This document shows positions 8,331 through 18,700 of a DNA stretch of 64,000 nt, in pieces. The notes beneath the pieces were generated by a model. The model was not told where the DNA came from. It did not search any database and saw nothing but the letters and a program-made list of their open reading frames with translations. Position 1 is the stretch's first letter. Every line of letters starts with the position of its first letter. Where the stretch lies: NCBI GenBank assembly GCA_009778065.1, contig WRKM01000007.1:1-64000 (forward strand), in the 5' to 3' direction. Made by a program: the position numbers and the translations under genes. The stretch is from Oscillospiraceae bacterium (GTDB lineage: Bacteria > Bacillota > Clostridia > Oscillospirales > Ruminococcaceae).

Positions 8331-10877
8331 TTATTTATCTGATAATATTTCGTGCTTTTTTATCTTAACGATTGCGTCCGGAACACCGGAAACGTCAAGC
8401 TTTTTGTAAATAAGTTTCATATGCGATTTAACACCGTCCGAACTTATATTCATTTTCTTCGCGATTTCTTTACGGTTGAATCCCTCGCACATAAACCGCA
8501 TAACTGTCTTCTGCTGTTCCGTGAAGCTGAGATTTTTGGGCATTACTTCACCGCCTAACCCTTTATTCTGCTTTGACGAAGTAAGGGCGGAAAAATACAA
8601 TGATTTTATAAATTCGCCGGGAATCTTTTTTCCGTCCGCTTCGCCGGATTGTGCGGTACATTTTTGCATTGTATGAAGCATAGTTACGATGTCGGCACCC
8701 ATGTCGAAAAAGATTTGAACATACCCGTATCTGTAAGCCTCTTTAACCGCCCGTTCTAAATATTCAAACGCAACGGTTCTCCCTTTGCCGCCTTTTTTTC
8801 GATAAGCAACGGCTAAAAGTATACATGATTCTGTTATATCTAATGGTCGTCTGTACTTTTCACTTAAGTTCAAAAGCTTTTTCAGAAGCAGAATCGCAGT
8901 GTTATAGTCTTCGACGACTATATAGGCTCTCGCACTCGTGAAATGTCTGTACAGCTTGTAGAAGGATACCGTATTGTAAATAGAGTCGTCATTATTTTTT
9001 AGCCAATTTTGTGCAGAATCCGTGTTTCCGTCTGCAAGTTCGAGACGGCAGGAAAGAGCGCGGTAGTTAGCGTTCAGATAATATGCTTTGTGAAATTCTA
9101 TCATTGTTTGTGCGGCTTTGAGGTTTTTTTCCACTTCCGTATGCCGATTTTGTGCCGCCGAAATAGCGACAAGAATAGCATAAACGCTAAACTGAAACTC
9201 GGGTGCAAAGGCGTCCTTTATGGCTACAGCCGCCGAAAGTGCATATTCATACGCCTCATCAAGATTGCCGCGTTCGTATTTAACCCCCGTGCGAACTAAG
9301 GTTTCAAGTATTTTATACTCATCTTTATTAAACAATCTGCCGATTGTTTTTTCCATGAGGATTAGATTTTCATCCGTATTAAAAGCGTATTCGGCGCAAA
9401 ATTCACGTGCCGAGCGATGCAGAAAAGGAAGGTTTTGAGTAATGGACGGGGTTTTTGCTTTTGCCTTTGTGAATATTTTAAGAGGCAGTTTTTTTAGGCT
9501 CTTTGTCACATCGACTACGCTATTGCGATAATCTAAGGTTTGAAGTAAAAAAGACGTATGCAAGGAAACAGGGTTTTGTATGATAATTTTGGGTAGCTGT
9601 TTAAAGTAGCGGTCGAGATAGCCTTCCATTTCATCGCCGTTTCCCTCGACGAAAGCCGCCCATGCTAATGTTTCGAGCAAAAACGGATACTTTTTTACAG
9701 CGGCATCGCCTACAGAAAGGCGGATAATGGCTACGGTGTCTTCGATAGAAGCGTAAGAAGAATTGTAGTCATACATAAATCCCAGTGCTTTTGCCATCCC
9801 GCTGATATCATCGCATTTTAAATAATACTCGACGGCTCTGTAGTATTCCTTTTGATTATAAAACCAGTCCCCCACCTTTTTCATCTGCTCGCTCTTCAGC
9901 GAGCCGCCCTCGCGTTCTAACATGTTCAAAAGAAATTCACGGAAAAGGTCATGAAATCGGTAGGTATCCGTATGCCCCGAATCTACATCCCTTAAAAACG
10001 CATTTTCTTTCGCTAACTCGACTAAGATTTCTCTTCCGTTTTTTACACCGGTCAGGGCGTTAAATAAATCCGGCGTCAGTTCGTCCGCTACAGCCGCTTT
10101 CATCATACAGTCTCTGATTTTTTTATCCCACTTTTCCCAGACATGCGCTTTTAGGAACGTGTCGAGATACCGCCCCTTTAATTTCGCTTCGTAAGAAGTT
10201 TCACCGGACATGAGCATGGCGCGGAGTCCGATTGCCCAGCCGCCGGTCGAAAGAAAAATATCATCCGCTTGTTTCTTGGTGATATAATGCCCGTTTTTGT
10301 CAAAGAACAGCTTTATTTCATCCCCCGAAAAGCGTAAATCCTTAGCATCGACTATCGCTAAAGCGTCTTTTAGCGAAAACTCAGCAAAAACATCGGGAGG
10401 CGCAGAGCGGCTCAACAGGAAAACAATAAAGTTTTCGGGAAGTCTTTTAAAGAAAAGACCAAACAGTTTTAAAACACTTTCTCTGTTTATTAAATGTAAA
10501 TCGTCAATCACGAGAATGTATTTATGTCTGTCGGCGTAAAACTCGTTTAAAGCTTGAATAACAAACTCTTCAGGAGCAGAATTAAATGCAGGGTGGGTCA
10601 GGATTTCACGCAGTTTCATGTTACCCGGACGCAGACCGAGTAGCGCGTTGGCGAATCGTTTGCAAAATCCCATAGCTTTATTATCATATTCGTCAAGCGT
10701 AATCCATGCGTGCTTTGTACCCATGGATTTTTTACGTTCAAGACACATCTGAGTCGATACAGTCTTGCCGTAGCCCGCAGGAGCATGTATATATACTAAT
10801 CTTTTTTCCGAAAGCTTATCCAATAAATCCATAAGCTCGGTTCTCGGCGCGCGTGTGGTTACAACAGTGTTTTTCAT
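8331..10877 (-). CDS. MalT-like LuxR-family ATP-dependent transcriptional activator
   Basis: 848 residues with the layout of large ATP-binding LuxR regulators (MalT/LAL type). The STAND-type NTPase has Walker A PAGYGKT (33-39) and Walker B ILVIDDLH (D125-D126). TPR-like helices fill the middle, and a LuxR helix-turn-helix closes the protein (about 783-845: LSFTEQQKTVMRFMCEGFNRKEIAKKM). Such proteins bind ATP and an inducer, oligomerise and activate transcription, classically of carbohydrate genes. Here it is directly upstream of the GH43-like gene, so regulation of hemicellulose oligosaccharide use is the simplest reading. Ribosome binding site AAAGGAG precedes the ATG, and a TATAAT box lies at 10902-10907 on the minus strand. 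It is divergent from the gene at 11033. Confidence 0.88.
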   Translation of the reverse strand: MKNTVVTTRAPRTELMDLLDKLSEKRLVYIHAPAGYGKTVSTQMCLERKKSMGTKHAWITLDEYDNKAMGFCKRFANALLGLRPGNMKLREILTHPAFNSAPEEFVIQALNEFYADRHKYILVIDDLHLINRESVLKLFGLFFKRLPENFIVFLLSRSAPPDVFAEFSLKDALAIVDAKDLRFSGDEIKLFFDKNGHYITKKQADDIFLSTGGWAIGLRAMLMSGETSYEAKLKGRYLDTFLKAHVWEKWDKKIRDCMMKAAVADELTPDLFNALTGVKNGREILVELAKENAFLRDVDSGHTDTYRFHDLFREFLLNMLEREGGSLKSEQMKKVGDWFYNQKEYYRAVEYYLKCDDISGMAKALGFMYDYNSSYASIEDTVAIIRLSVGDAAVKKYPFLLETLAWAAFVEGNGDEMEGYLDRYFKQLPKIIIQNPVSLHTSFLLQTLDYRNSVVDVTKSLKKLPLKIFTKAKAKTPSITQNLPFLHRSAREFCAEYAFNTDENLILMEKTIGRLFNKDEYKILETLVRTGVKYERGNLDEAYEYALSAAVAIKDAFAPEFQFSVYAILVAISAAQNRHTEVEKNLKAAQTMIEFHKAYYLNANYRALSCRLELADGNTDSAQNWLKNNDDSIYNTVSFYKLYRHFTSARAYIVVEDYNTAILLLKKLLNLSEKYRRPLDITESCILLAVAYRKKGGKGRTVAFEYLERAVKEAYRYGYVQIFFDMGADIVTMLHTMQKCTAQSGEADGKKIPGEFIKSLYFSALTSSKQNKGLGGEVMPKNLSFTEQQKTVMRFMCEGFNRKEIAKKMNISSDGVKSHMKLIYKKLDVSGVPDAIVKIKKHEILSDK

Positions 10878-11032
10878 TACTATACTCCTTTATATAGTAA
10901 CATTATATACTAAAATACCGCAAATTTCAATAGGAAAAACGTAACATACTACCCAAGGGGGACTTTTTTTTGTTTTCTTTTTGAGGTACAATATTATTTA
11001 TAGGCTATTTATAAAATACAAGGAGGCAATAA

Positions 11033-12364
11033 ATGTTTGATTTATCCTTGCTTCTTGACATTGGTGCTATAACAGATTTTGCTCCGAACCAGATGTTATT
11101 TATGCAAAACCAAGCAGGAAACAGTATGTACATAGTTTTAAAGGGCGAGTTCGGCGTGTACATAGACTCTTTCAGCGACTTTCCGATTCGCGTAGCCGGT
11201 ATAAAGGAGGGTTCGTTTTTCGGTGAAATGTCGGTCATAGATAGTCTGCCGAGAAGTGCCACGATTATTTCAGAGGGCGAGAGCGTAGCTTTAGTCGTAG
11301 AGAAAGAGAATTTTGTCCTGCTACTCGAGAAAGCTCCTGATTTAGCCGCTAAAATAATGTCATCCTTAGTTGAGCGTGTTGAGTCAACCGCAGGCGCAGT
11401 CAGGGAGGCGGGGAAAGAAGCCCCCACCCTTCCCGCCAATTATCAGAACATTAAGTATAGAGACGCAAAAAGCAGTATGCTCTTTATGAGCCTGTTAGCT
11501 AAGCGTTTACGCGAAATGAACGAGCTTTTATGCGGCTCTGACAAAAGAGGGGTTATCTCGCGTGAAACGGTTAGTGAGCTTGAATCATCCGATGCGGACG
11601 ACAGCTCCTCCGAAACGGATTCGACAAGGTTAATTAAACTGCTCCCCGAAGGGTACGTCAATTTTAATATGACAGACCAAAATAATAACCGATTTAAGCT
11701 TGAAATCAGAAAGACAATCTGCCCCCTTTGCTTTTCCAAGATTGACGCGGTCTTCCCCGTGTTTTCCGCTCTCAGTCTCGATACTATGGAGCTTGACGGC
11801 AGGGTCATATACAAACATTTTGATATACTTCTTTATACAAACATTATCTGCCCGTACTGTAATTATACCGACTCTTATCAGGAGTTCGGAAAACCGCAGG
11901 TAAGCGGAGATGATGATGGGGTCTACAGAAATCGTTTTAAAAATGAAGAGGGCTTTACGGGCTATGCTTCCGTCTCTTCTCATACGCTCGATGAAGCGGT
12001 CAAAAGCTACTACTTAAATCTCGCCTGTCTCTCAAAGGTAACAAAAGAGCCTGTGCGTTTCGCAAAATCATGGATACGTCTTTATTGGATATATAAAGAC
12101 CATGAAAGGACAGAGCTTGCAAGGCAAGCCGCCGAAAACGCCGAAAAGTATTATAGGCAGTATTTGGAAGAATCGGGAGGCAGTATATTCGGTAAGGACA
12201 AAATGCAGTTGTATACTATTTTGGGCGAGCTGTCGTTTGCTCTGTCTGACAGGGGAAAAGCCACGGAATACTACAGAGAGGCGATTGATGCAGGGAAAGC
12301 ACACGGGACTGATTTTTTGAAGGTCTGCCAAAAGCGTTATAACGAGCTGAGAAAATTAAAGTAA
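11033..12364 (+). CDS. Cyclic-nucleotide-binding domain protein fused to DUF2225-like zinc/TPR region
   Basis: 443 residues, ATG behind AAGGAGG. Residues 1-125 form a cNMP-binding (CAP_ED) beta-roll: GNSMYIVLKGEFGVY, GSFFGEMSVID and LPRSATIISEGE carry the usual glycines and the phosphate-binding-cassette Glu and Arg. The second half holds two CxxC pairs (C230/C233 and C273/C276), likely binding one zinc, followed by TPR-like helices; this resembles the DUF2225 family. There is no helix-turn-helix, so it is not a CRP-type transcription factor. It opens a probable six-gene operon that includes an adenylate cyclase, so cAMP is the probable ligand. A similar protein begins at 63553. Confidence 0.8.
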   Translation: MFDLSLLLDIGAITDFAPNQMLFMQNQAGNSMYIVLKGEFGVYIDSFSDFPIRVAGIKEGSFFGEMSVIDSLPRSATIISEGESVALVVEKENFVLLLEKAPDLAAKIMSSLVERVESTAGAVREAGKEAPTLPANYQNIKYRDAKSSMLFMSLLAKRLREMNELLCGSDKRGVISRETVSELESSDADDSSSETDSTRLIKLLPEGYVNFNMTDQNNNRFKLEIRKTICPLCFSKIDAVFPVFSALSLDTMELDGRVIYKHFDILLYTNIICPYCNYTDSYQEFGKPQVSGDDDGVYRNRFKNEEGFTGYASVSSHTLDEAVKSYYLNLACLSKVTKEPVRFAKSWIRLYWIYKDHERTELARQAAENAEKYYRQYLEESGGSIFGKDKMQLYTILGELSFALSDRGKATEYYREAIDAGKAHGTDFLKVCQKRYNELRKLK

Positions 12365-12401
12365 GTGATTCGGCAATCCTTAAAGCTCTTCGGAGGTCTC
12401 C

Positions 12402-13979
12402 ATGTCAAAAAGGAAGAAAATCATAATCTGTTCCGCAGGGGCTATGGTTATTATAGCGGCGGCTTTAATCGGTCTGTTATTTTTAACAAACCCACAGGAC
12501 GTTGACGCTCACCGAACCTCAGGCGAGGCAGAAGCTGTAATGACGACGAAACCATCCATGTTCGACGGAATATGGGACTCGCTCCGTCATTCTGACGAAC
12601 TTTATTACCCGCTTGGCATCATTAAGGTTGAAGACAAAATAATCGTAGCGGACTCCATGAACGACAGAATCCAAATTATCGCAGGCGACAGGAATACGAG
12701 AGTAGGCAGACCCGGACAATACGGGCTGGCGTACATTGATTCAGGCGCGTTAGTAGACGGCGAGCGGGAAAACGCTCTTTTCATGAAACCGTCGGATATA
12801 GCCGCAGCCCCGAATGGTGATATAATCATCTGCGACACAGGGAATAACGTCATACGCAGAATGGACGAACAGTTCGTAATAACTGTCGCGGGTAACGGGG
12901 AAAGCGGTTACAGCAACGGTACAGAAAGGGAAGTTACATTTAACGAACCCCGCTCTGTAGCAGTAGACAACGACGGCATAATTTACGTTTCCGACACCCT
13001 GAACCACTGCATACGCAAAATTGACACCAACGGCAATGTGACGCTTTATGCAGGGACTCCCGAAAGACACGGCTACCGTGACGGCGCATTGAGCGAAGCG
13101 ATGTTTTTTGAACCCTGCGGCTTGTTCTTGTCTTCGGACGGCGACTTATATGTAGCAGATTCGGCAAATCACAGTATTCGCAGAATATCGGGCGGCATGG
13201 TTTCTACCGTTGCGGGTGTACCGGGCGATGGAGAGTCCGGTTCGGGCTACAGGAGCGGTGATTATACAGACGGCGATATAGACGAAGCACGGTTTAATTT
13301 TCCGCGTGCCTTAACCATGCTCCCCAACGGTTCGTTAATCATAGCCGACAGCATGAACCACGCCATACGTATGATAAAGACAGATGACTCGTCCGAGTTT
13401 ACAGAGGTCATTACATTAGCGGGAAACGGTATAGCAGAGCAGTACTACAGTTCGGTAGAGAATATGAAATTTACGAGACCCGAAGGCGTATATACCGATG
13501 GTGAGTTTTTATATGTGTCTGACACGTTTAATAATCGCGTGGTGGGTATACCTCTGACAGAGCGGGTTTTGGCGGGGAGACCTTCACGCGAGCAAATGCT
13601 GATAAACACGGGGATAACCGTTGATTCAAAATACGCCTACAGAGGCGATATACGCATTTTCCTCGGCGAACAAAGGATAGACATGGGCAGAGTCCAGCCC
13701 TGGAACACGCCCGAATACATATATATCCCGATTCGTCCGCTGTTCGAGGCACTCGGTGCGGATGTTGAGTTAGACGAAAAAGAGGGGATTCTTACTATCA
13801 TAATTGACGGGCAGAGTACATTTTTAACCCTGAATAAAGACTATTTTATCCTGAAAGGCGTCATGGTAACAACAGCTCGGGAAGTAGAGCGTTTGTTCCC
13901 GTATTATTTTGAGTGGTTTCCTGAGTTCAGCTTAATTGCGCTTCATATACCTGATGATTTGATTAGGGGGGAGTATTAA
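12402..13979 (+). CDS. Membrane-anchored NHL-repeat protein with copper-amine-oxidase-type stalk domain
   Basis: 525 residues, ATG behind CGGAGG. One N-terminal membrane segment (about 7-29) anchors an extracellular protein. Six NHL blades follow between residues 65 and 385 (for example ADSMNDRIQII, CDTGNNVIRRM, SDTLNHCIRKI, ADSANHSIRRI, ADSMNHAIRMI, SDTFNNRVVGI), enough for one propeller. The last 110 residues resemble the copper-amine-oxidase N-terminal-like domain common in Firmicute surface proteins (YIPIRPLFEALGADVELDEKEG); this domain does not itself imply oxidase activity. The stop codon directly abuts the ATG of the cyclase gene, so the two are probably translationally coupled. It could present or scaffold an extracellular signal to the CHASE2 domain next to it; that is inference. 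Confidence 0.8.
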   Translation: MSKRKKIIICSAGAMVIIAAALIGLLFLTNPQDVDAHRTSGEAEAVMTTKPSMFDGIWDSLRHSDELYYPLGIIKVEDKIIVADSMNDRIQIIAGDRNTRVGRPGQYGLAYIDSGALVDGERENALFMKPSDIAAAPNGDIIICDTGNNVIRRMDEQFVITVAGNGESGYSNGTEREVTFNEPRSVAVDNDGIIYVSDTLNHCIRKIDTNGNVTLYAGTPERHGYRDGALSEAMFFEPCGLFLSSDGDLYVADSANHSIRRISGGMVSTVAGVPGDGESGSGYRSGDYTDGDIDEARFNFPRALTMLPNGSLIIADSMNHAIRMIKTDDSSEFTEVITLAGNGIAEQYYSSVENMKFTRPEGVYTDGEFLYVSDTFNNRVVGIPLTERVLAGRPSREQMLINTGITVDSKYAYRGDIRIFLGEQRIDMGRVQPWNTPEYIYIPIRPLFEALGADVELDEKEGILTIIIDGQSTFLTLNKDYFILKGVMVTTAREVERLFPYYFEWFPEFSLIALHIPDDLIRGEY

Positions 13980-15734
13980 ATGTATAGTAAATTAAAAATA
14001 TTAATCCCTGTTTTATTGCTCATTGTGTTCGGCTTTATACAGATTTTTGAGCTTATACCGTTTATCGACGGTCTTACATATGACTATATTTTAAGCAGTG
14101 AGCGTCCGCCGGCAAGAAATATTATTGTCGTCGGGATAGACGAACGGAGTATTAACGAAATCGGTACATGGCCCTGGCCAAGATTTTATATGGCGGACAC
14201 GATAAGCAAGCTGACTGAATATGATGCCGCCGCTATCGGCATAAGCGTTCTGTACAACAGCTACAGCGCGGATGAAGAAAGCGATATGGCTTTAGTCGCC
14301 GCCGCCGAAAAAACTGACAGATTAGTTTTAGCCGCCGCAGGATATTTCGATGACGAAACCCAAAAAGAGCTTGTGGCGTCTGATTATTTAGTACCGTTCG
14401 ATGAGCTTAACGATGTGACAAACACAGGCTTTATTAACGTACAGCCCGATGACGACGGGGTCCTCCGAAACGCGCTGACTGCGTTTAAGTATGGCGACAT
14501 AACGCTGTATTCATTACCGTTTGAGGTTTATCGCACCTATTGTCGGACGATGGGGTTACAGGATGTCGAAGTTCCGCTCAACAGATTTGGGCAGTTTCCT
14601 GTTAACTACGCCGCGAGACCGGGCGGTTATACAATGGTCTCGCTCTGGGGCGTGATTAATGACGAGTACAGCCCGGCAATGTTCAAAGACGCAATTGTTT
14701 TAATAGGTCCGTATGCGTTTGGTATAGGCGATGAAAACCTCCGTACTCCTCTTGACCGCCTATCGCCTACCTACGGCGTTGAAATTAATGCAAATATAAT
14801 ACAAAACATGCTCGAAGGCAGTTTTAAACAGAGAGCGGCATGGTGGCTTGATTCTGCGGTTATGGCGTTTTCCGCGCTGGTCATAATAGTGTGTTTACAC
14901 AGATTAAAGCAGATTTGGGCTTTGGTTCTGACCGTCCTGCTTGTGGCGGCACAGTTTTTCGCGGCAAGGATTGTTTATACGGAGTTTGACATAATTCTCA
15001 AGATAGGGGATTGCATTTTATTCATAATTTTTTGCTATTTAGCGAACCTCGTGCTGAGTATATTGGCGGCGCAGAATGAAAAACACCATATACAAGGGCT
15101 TTTCGGGCGTTTTGTCGCGCCTGAGGTGGTTAAAGAGCTTGTAGCGGGCGGCGCGGATATTCAGCTCGGCGGCATAGAAAAAGAGGTTACGCTCGTATTC
15201 GTGGACATAAGAGGCTTTACAGCGTTTTCCGAAGCGAATCCGCCTGAAAAAGTCGTAAATATGGTTAACAGGTATCTCAGCCTTACGAGCCGTTCGATTC
15301 AGGAAAACGGCGGTACAATAGATAAGTACATAGGTGACGCGACAATGGCTGTATTTAACGCACCCAACGATTTACCCGACCACGCCCTATGCGCGGTCAA
15401 AGCCGCATGGGCTATGAAAAAAGGCTCGGTAGCCCTGCGGGAGGAAATCCTAAAGGATTATGGCGTAGACCTACAGTTCGGAATAGGAATCAACACGGGA
15501 CTCGCCGTAGTAGGGAACATGGGTTCGGACTTCCGTATGGATTATACGGCTATTGGCGACACTGTGAACACGGCGGCGCGGCTTGAATCCAACGCGCAAA
15601 AAGGGCAGGTCATACTCTCCGAGGCTACCTATAATCACGTAAAAGACAAGATAGAAGTAACAGACTTAGGCGTACTGAGCGTAAAAAACAAGAAAATCGG
15701 TATACAGATTTATAATCTCGAAAACGTCCTATAA
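13980..15734 (+). CDS. CHASE2-domain class III adenylate/guanylate cyclase
   Basis: 584 residues. An N-terminal membrane helix is followed by an extracellular CHASE2 domain (about 30-280), then three C-terminal membrane helices (about 285-365) and a cytoplasmic class III cyclase (about 400-580). Both metal-binding aspartates are present (D409 in FVDIRGF, D453 in YIGDA). The purine-recognition Lys is K449, with Thr523 (YTAIGD) at the partner site, and the transition-state pair is N530/R534 (NTAARLE). Lys/Thr at the specificity sites is typical of class IIIb adenylate cyclases, so cAMP is the expected product. All key residues being intact suggests it is active. CHASE2 cyclases are known next to FecR-domain proteins, as here. 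Confidence 0.9.
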   Translation: MYSKLKILIPVLLLIVFGFIQIFELIPFIDGLTYDYILSSERPPARNIIVVGIDERSINEIGTWPWPRFYMADTISKLTEYDAAAIGISVLYNSYSADEESDMALVAAAEKTDRLVLAAAGYFDDETQKELVASDYLVPFDELNDVTNTGFINVQPDDDGVLRNALTAFKYGDITLYSLPFEVYRTYCRTMGLQDVEVPLNRFGQFPVNYAARPGGYTMVSLWGVINDEYSPAMFKDAIVLIGPYAFGIGDENLRTPLDRLSPTYGVEINANIIQNMLEGSFKQRAAWWLDSAVMAFSALVIIVCLHRLKQIWALVLTVLLVAAQFFAARIVYTEFDIILKIGDCILFIIFCYLANLVLSILAAQNEKHHIQGLFGRFVAPEVVKELVAGGADIQLGGIEKEVTLVFVDIRGFTAFSEANPPEKVVNMVNRYLSLTSRSIQENGGTIDKYIGDATMAVFNAPNDLPDHALCAVKAAWAMKKGSVALREEILKDYGVDLQFGIGINTGLAVVGNMGSDFRMDYTAIGDTVNTAARLESNAQKGQVILSEATYNHVKDKIEVTDLGVLSVKNKKIGIQIYNLENVL

Positions 15735-15757
15735 TTTTAACAGGAGGTCACATCATT

Positions 15758-18700
15758 ATGAAGAAAATCTTAGTGTTGTTACTGACGCTTATTTCAGCGT
15801 TCGTAATTTTTCCTGTTTCAGAAATCTTCGCTTTTTCCGATACGGAAGAAGCTCCGAAAGTGACCTCGGTCAGGGGTGCGGCTTTTATTTACAAGCACGG
15901 GGGCTATTCGCCTACGGCTGTTTATAACGGTATGCTGATAGACCGCGGCGATGTAATAGTAACTAACACAAATTCTTCCGTGACCATAAGTTTTCATAAA
16001 AAAGAAATGATGGTCGGCGAAATGACGAAGGTCTCCATAAACGATATGTGGAGCCGCCATGAGCGGGACATTACCTCGATTGTACTCGTAGAGGGAATGT
16101 TAAAAAACAAAATAGATAAAGAACTCGGCAGAAACTCCAAAAACGAAATACGCACATCTAACACTGTAGCGGGTGTACGCGGGACGGAATACGTGCTGAT
16201 ATACAGCCGCATGGGGCAGGAGGACGGCGAAGAGGAGAGCAACTATACCCGCATAAAGGTCATAGAGGGTACTGTGCGGCTTGACGTGGATTCCCCGAAC
16301 ACCGAAAGCGACGAGGAAGAACCCGAAAGCTTCTTAGTGAGAAATGACGGAGCGGTAAAGGTGTCGGAGGATATAACGGGTAATCAGGAAGTCGCGGCAA
16401 TCGAAACCCCGACCGAAAAGCTTGATGCGCCGCTCGAAACGCTTGATACTTCGATTCTTGAGGATTTACTTGAGAGTTTAGTTGAAAATTCAGAAAAAGA
16501 GGAGCTTTCGGAAGAAATTAAAACAGCTATAAAAGAAAAGGCTGAAAATAATCCTCCCCCCCCGCCCGAAAAACCGCGGGGCGGTATGATTTCGGCTTCG
16601 GAGGCGGAAGAGATTCTCCCCACGTTAATTTCATCGTCCTCAAATGAAACTACACAGGAGACCGCAGGTAATCAAACGGCGGCTGTCACAGAAGCGCAGA
16701 CAGTCACAGAAGCGCAAACCGCCACAGAGCCGCAAACAATCACAGAACCGCAAGAAGTCACAGAATCGCAAACCGCTACCGAAGCAACTACGACCACGCC
16801 TCCGGAAACGACCGTACCGCCGGAAACGACCGTACCGCCGGAAACGACTACGCCGCCGAATACGACCGTACCGCCGGAAACAACCGCACCGCCGGAAACG
16901 ACCGCACCGCCGGAAACAACCACACCGCCGGAAACGACCGCACCACCGAATACCACCACACCGCCGAATACCACCGCGCCGCCTGTTACGACCACAGAAC
17001 CCGTAACAATAACCACAGAGCCGGTGACAACTACCACAGAGCCTGTGACAACCACCACAGAACCCGAAACAACCACCACAGAGCCTGTGACAACTACCAC
17101 AGAACCCGTGACAACTACTACAGAGCCTGTCACGACAACGACGCCCGTCACAACGACCACACCCGTCACAACGACCACACCCGTCACAACGACCACACCT
17201 GTCACGACAACAACACCCGTCACAACAACGACGGTTTATGACGACCCTGTGTTAATACCGCAGGATAGCTTAACGCTGAGTCTGCCGAGCGGAGTTTCCG
17301 TGCTGTCTTACGGAGATACCCCCGTATACCTTGTTCTCGATGGAGGAAGCGGCGGCGGAGATATTTCATATACAAGCGATGATACAAGTGTAGCCGATGT
17401 AAGCAGTACGGGCTTAGTCACACTTAATAAAGCAGGAACAGCGACCATAACAGCGGCAAAAGAAGGAGACGATATTTACTTACCCGCTTCGGCGAGCCTG
17501 AATATTACCGTGGAAAAGCGCGATTTAGCAAATGCGGCTATTACAATAACGATAACAGAGCCTATTGTATACGATGGCTTAGCGCATGAACCTTCGTTTA
17601 CTGTTGAAGACAGTGACTCTGATATAGTTATTACGAGCGACGACTGGGAACTTGATAAATATGAAAATAATATAACCGCAGGGACGGCGGCAGCTATAAT
17701 AAAAGCAAAAGACGGCGGAAATTATACGGGAACCGCCTCGCAAAACTTCACCATATCCCCCGCGCCGCTCACCATAACGGCTTCGGGAGACCTCACTTCG
17801 GCGACGGTTTCAATGAACGGAGTACCGTCAGGCGTTTCTGAGCCTGCATTATCTATGAGCGTAGCCATCGGGTTTACATTCAACCCCCTGACGAATCAAC
17901 TGCAATACACCGAAGCCGCAACCCTCACTAACTTGCTCACCTTCACTACAGACGATACAAGCTACGAAATATCCGAAACTGTTAAACTAAGCATGGGCGG
18001 CACGGCGGCGGATAGTCCTCTGTCTGTAAATCAGGCTAACATCGCCGTGTTTAATAAATACGCCGTTATGAAGGACGGACTGATACGGCATTATGAGCTT
18101 ACGGAAAACATCACACTGACGGCGGGCAGTACTAACTGGACGCCAATCGGAGCGAGCGGCGAAGATAGTTTTACAGGTTCTTTTAACGGAAACGGATATA
18201 CAATCAGTAATCTGACAAACAACAAAGGCATGTTCGGTCGTATAGAAGCGAGCGGACGTGTGGAAAATTTAGGGCTGTTAAATGTTAATATTAACAGCGT
18301 AAGTGCCTATATCGGCGGTATAGCCGGCGATAATATGGGAACAATTTCAAATTGCTTCGTTAGCGGTACGGTCAGCACAACCGGTATTTGCGGCGGCGGC
18401 ATCGCGGGATATAACGGCGGTACAATACGAAATTCCATCGCGCTTAATCAAAGTGTTTCAGGCTCAACCGCAGGACGTATAACGGGCAGTGAAGCCGCAG
18501 GTACACGAGCTAACAATTACGCCCGTTATGATGTGGGCGGCGATACCGAAAAATTCACATCTAAAACCCTCACGGGCAAGGACGGCGCGGATATTACGAA
18601 AGATAATATCTCGACCGTACAGGCTATGCTTGATGATGTTTTCGATGATAACGCACCCGATTTAACAGAGTTTATCGAGTTACCCTACATAGGCGACGGA

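Noticed and set aside
11005-11439. 144-residue minus-strand ORF opposite the CNB gene
   Set aside because: Antisense shadow; the plus-strand frame has clear CNB motifs.
16672-17223. 183-residue minus-strand ORF of Val/Thr/Gly repeats
   Set aside because: Antisense shadow of the Thr-Pro stalk of the giant FecR/GLUG protein.
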